Origin: an uncultured Oscillospiraceae bacterium
Lineage (GTDB): Bacteria > Bacillota > Clostridia > Oscillospirales > Ruminococcaceae
Direction of reading: 5' to 3'
NCBI GenBank assembly: GCA_900543295.1
Contig: UQQY01000041.1
Span: forward strand, 1-14,461
DNA length: 14,461 nt
Shown: positions 14,068-14,461 of the stretch, piece by piece
How positions within the stretch are numbered: the first letter of the stretch is position 1
Layout: every line of letters starts with the position of its first letter
The notes under the pieces: model-generated
What the model was told of the DNA's origin: nothing
The model's input: only the letters and a program-made list of their open reading frames with translations
Database searches by the model: none
Made by a program: the position numbers and the translations under genes

Positions 14068-14461
14068 ATGTTTGACGACGAAAATGAATATGGATTTGAA
14101 GAGCGTTTAAGCGCACCGGAATTCACTTCCGGCGATATTGACACGGAATATTCCCTTCGCCCCAAGACGCTCTCTGAATATATTGGGCAGGATAAGGTAA
14201 AAGAGAACCTCTCCGTTTATATCGAGGCGGCAAAATCCCGCGGGGATGCGCTTGATCATGTTCTGTTATATGGCCCGCCGGGACTTGGAAAAACAACGCT
14301 GTCCGCTATTATTGCAAACGAACTGAATGTAAACCTCCGCATTACCTCTGGTCCGGCGATTGAAAAGCCTGGAGACTTGGCCGCGCTGCTTACGAACTTA
14401 AGCCCAAACGACGTGCTGTTTGTCGATGAGATTCATCGCCTTTCCCGCGCGGTAGAGGAAG
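14068..14461 (+). CDS. ruvB: Holliday junction branch migration ATPase RuvB (C-terminus outside window)
   Basis: AAA+ hexameric helicase motor for branch migration with RuvA. The first 131 codons are present, open to the window edge. LRPKTLSEYIGQDKVKENL (30-48) is the typical RuvB opening. Walker A is GPPGLGKT (69-76, K75) and Walker B is LFVDEIHRLS (117-126, D120/E121). The start ATG 14068 lies 3 nt after the ruvA stop and uses GGAAAGGTG (about 14052-14060) inside the end of ruvA as its ribosome binding site. Confidence 0.96.
   Translation, partial: MFDDENEYGFEERLSAPEFTSGDIDTEYSLRPKTLSEYIGQDKVKENLSVYIEAAKSRGDALDHVLLYGPPGLGKTTLSAIIANELNVNLRITSGPAIEKPGDLAALLTNLSPNDVLFVDEIHRLSRAVEE

Noticed and set aside
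1..14461. CRISPR arrays, insertion sequences, tRNA/rRNA genes, phage or defence genes
   Set aside because: No regularly spaced repeats, transposase or integrase motifs, tRNA-like cloverleaf segments or defence domains were seen on reading through both strands; this was by eye, not by a search program.

Overview
The window reads as a chromosomal housekeeping segment from a spore-forming, low-to-medium GC Firmicute of class Clostridia, probably an Oscillospiraceae/Ruminococcaceae-like gut or anaerobic species. Supporting evidence: a YunB sporulation protein, the tepA-ylzJ-ftsK/spoIIIE gene order known from Bacillus and relatives, strong AGGAGG-type ribosome binding sites, SigA-type TTGACA/TATAAT promoters, and a LexA operator of the Gram-positive GAAC-N4-GTTY type. 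The lineage is an inference from gene content, not from a marker-gene comparison.

Layout. (1) Positions 1-592, minus: the N-terminal two-thirds or so of a Y-family DNA polymerase (dinB), cut by the window edge, with a LexA-type box beside its promoter. (2) 812-3682, plus: a large glycoside hydrolase family 9 enzyme without a signal peptide, under its own near-consensus promoter. (3) A perfect 26-bp inverted repeat (3704-3759) acting as a shared bidirectional terminator. (4) 3771-5203, minus: a pyrB-trxA transcription unit. PyrB carries an unusual C-terminal four-cysteine domain like the zinc domain of the PyrI regulatory chain. (5) 5359-6009, plus: yunB, divergent from pyrB. (6) 6180-12712, plus: a tightly packed six-gene operon, tepA - ylzJ-like - ftsK/spoIIIE - ygiQ-like radical SAM - ComEC-type metallo-beta-lactamase-fold hydrolase - DUF3006-type small protein. 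Its genes overlap or abut, and a hairpin terminator closes it. (7) 12928-14461, plus: ruvC-ruvA-ruvB, the Holliday junction resolution operon, with ruvB cut by the window edge. It is preceded by exactly the same 12-nt LexA-type box as dinB.

How it works together: the two ends of the window are DNA-damage functions (translesion polymerase, RuvABC) that appear to be under common SOS control. The middle combines pyrimidine biosynthesis, thiol redox, intracellular glycan breakdown, sporulation and chromosome translocation. No mobile element, CRISPR array, tRNA or rRNA gene was seen. I did not find an obviously new multi-gene system; the most unusual items are the PyrB-zinc domain fusion, the duplicated SOS operator, the long 122-nt ylzJ/ftsK overlap, and the hairpin over the tepA ribosome binding site. 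All intergenic gaps are shorter than 300 bases.
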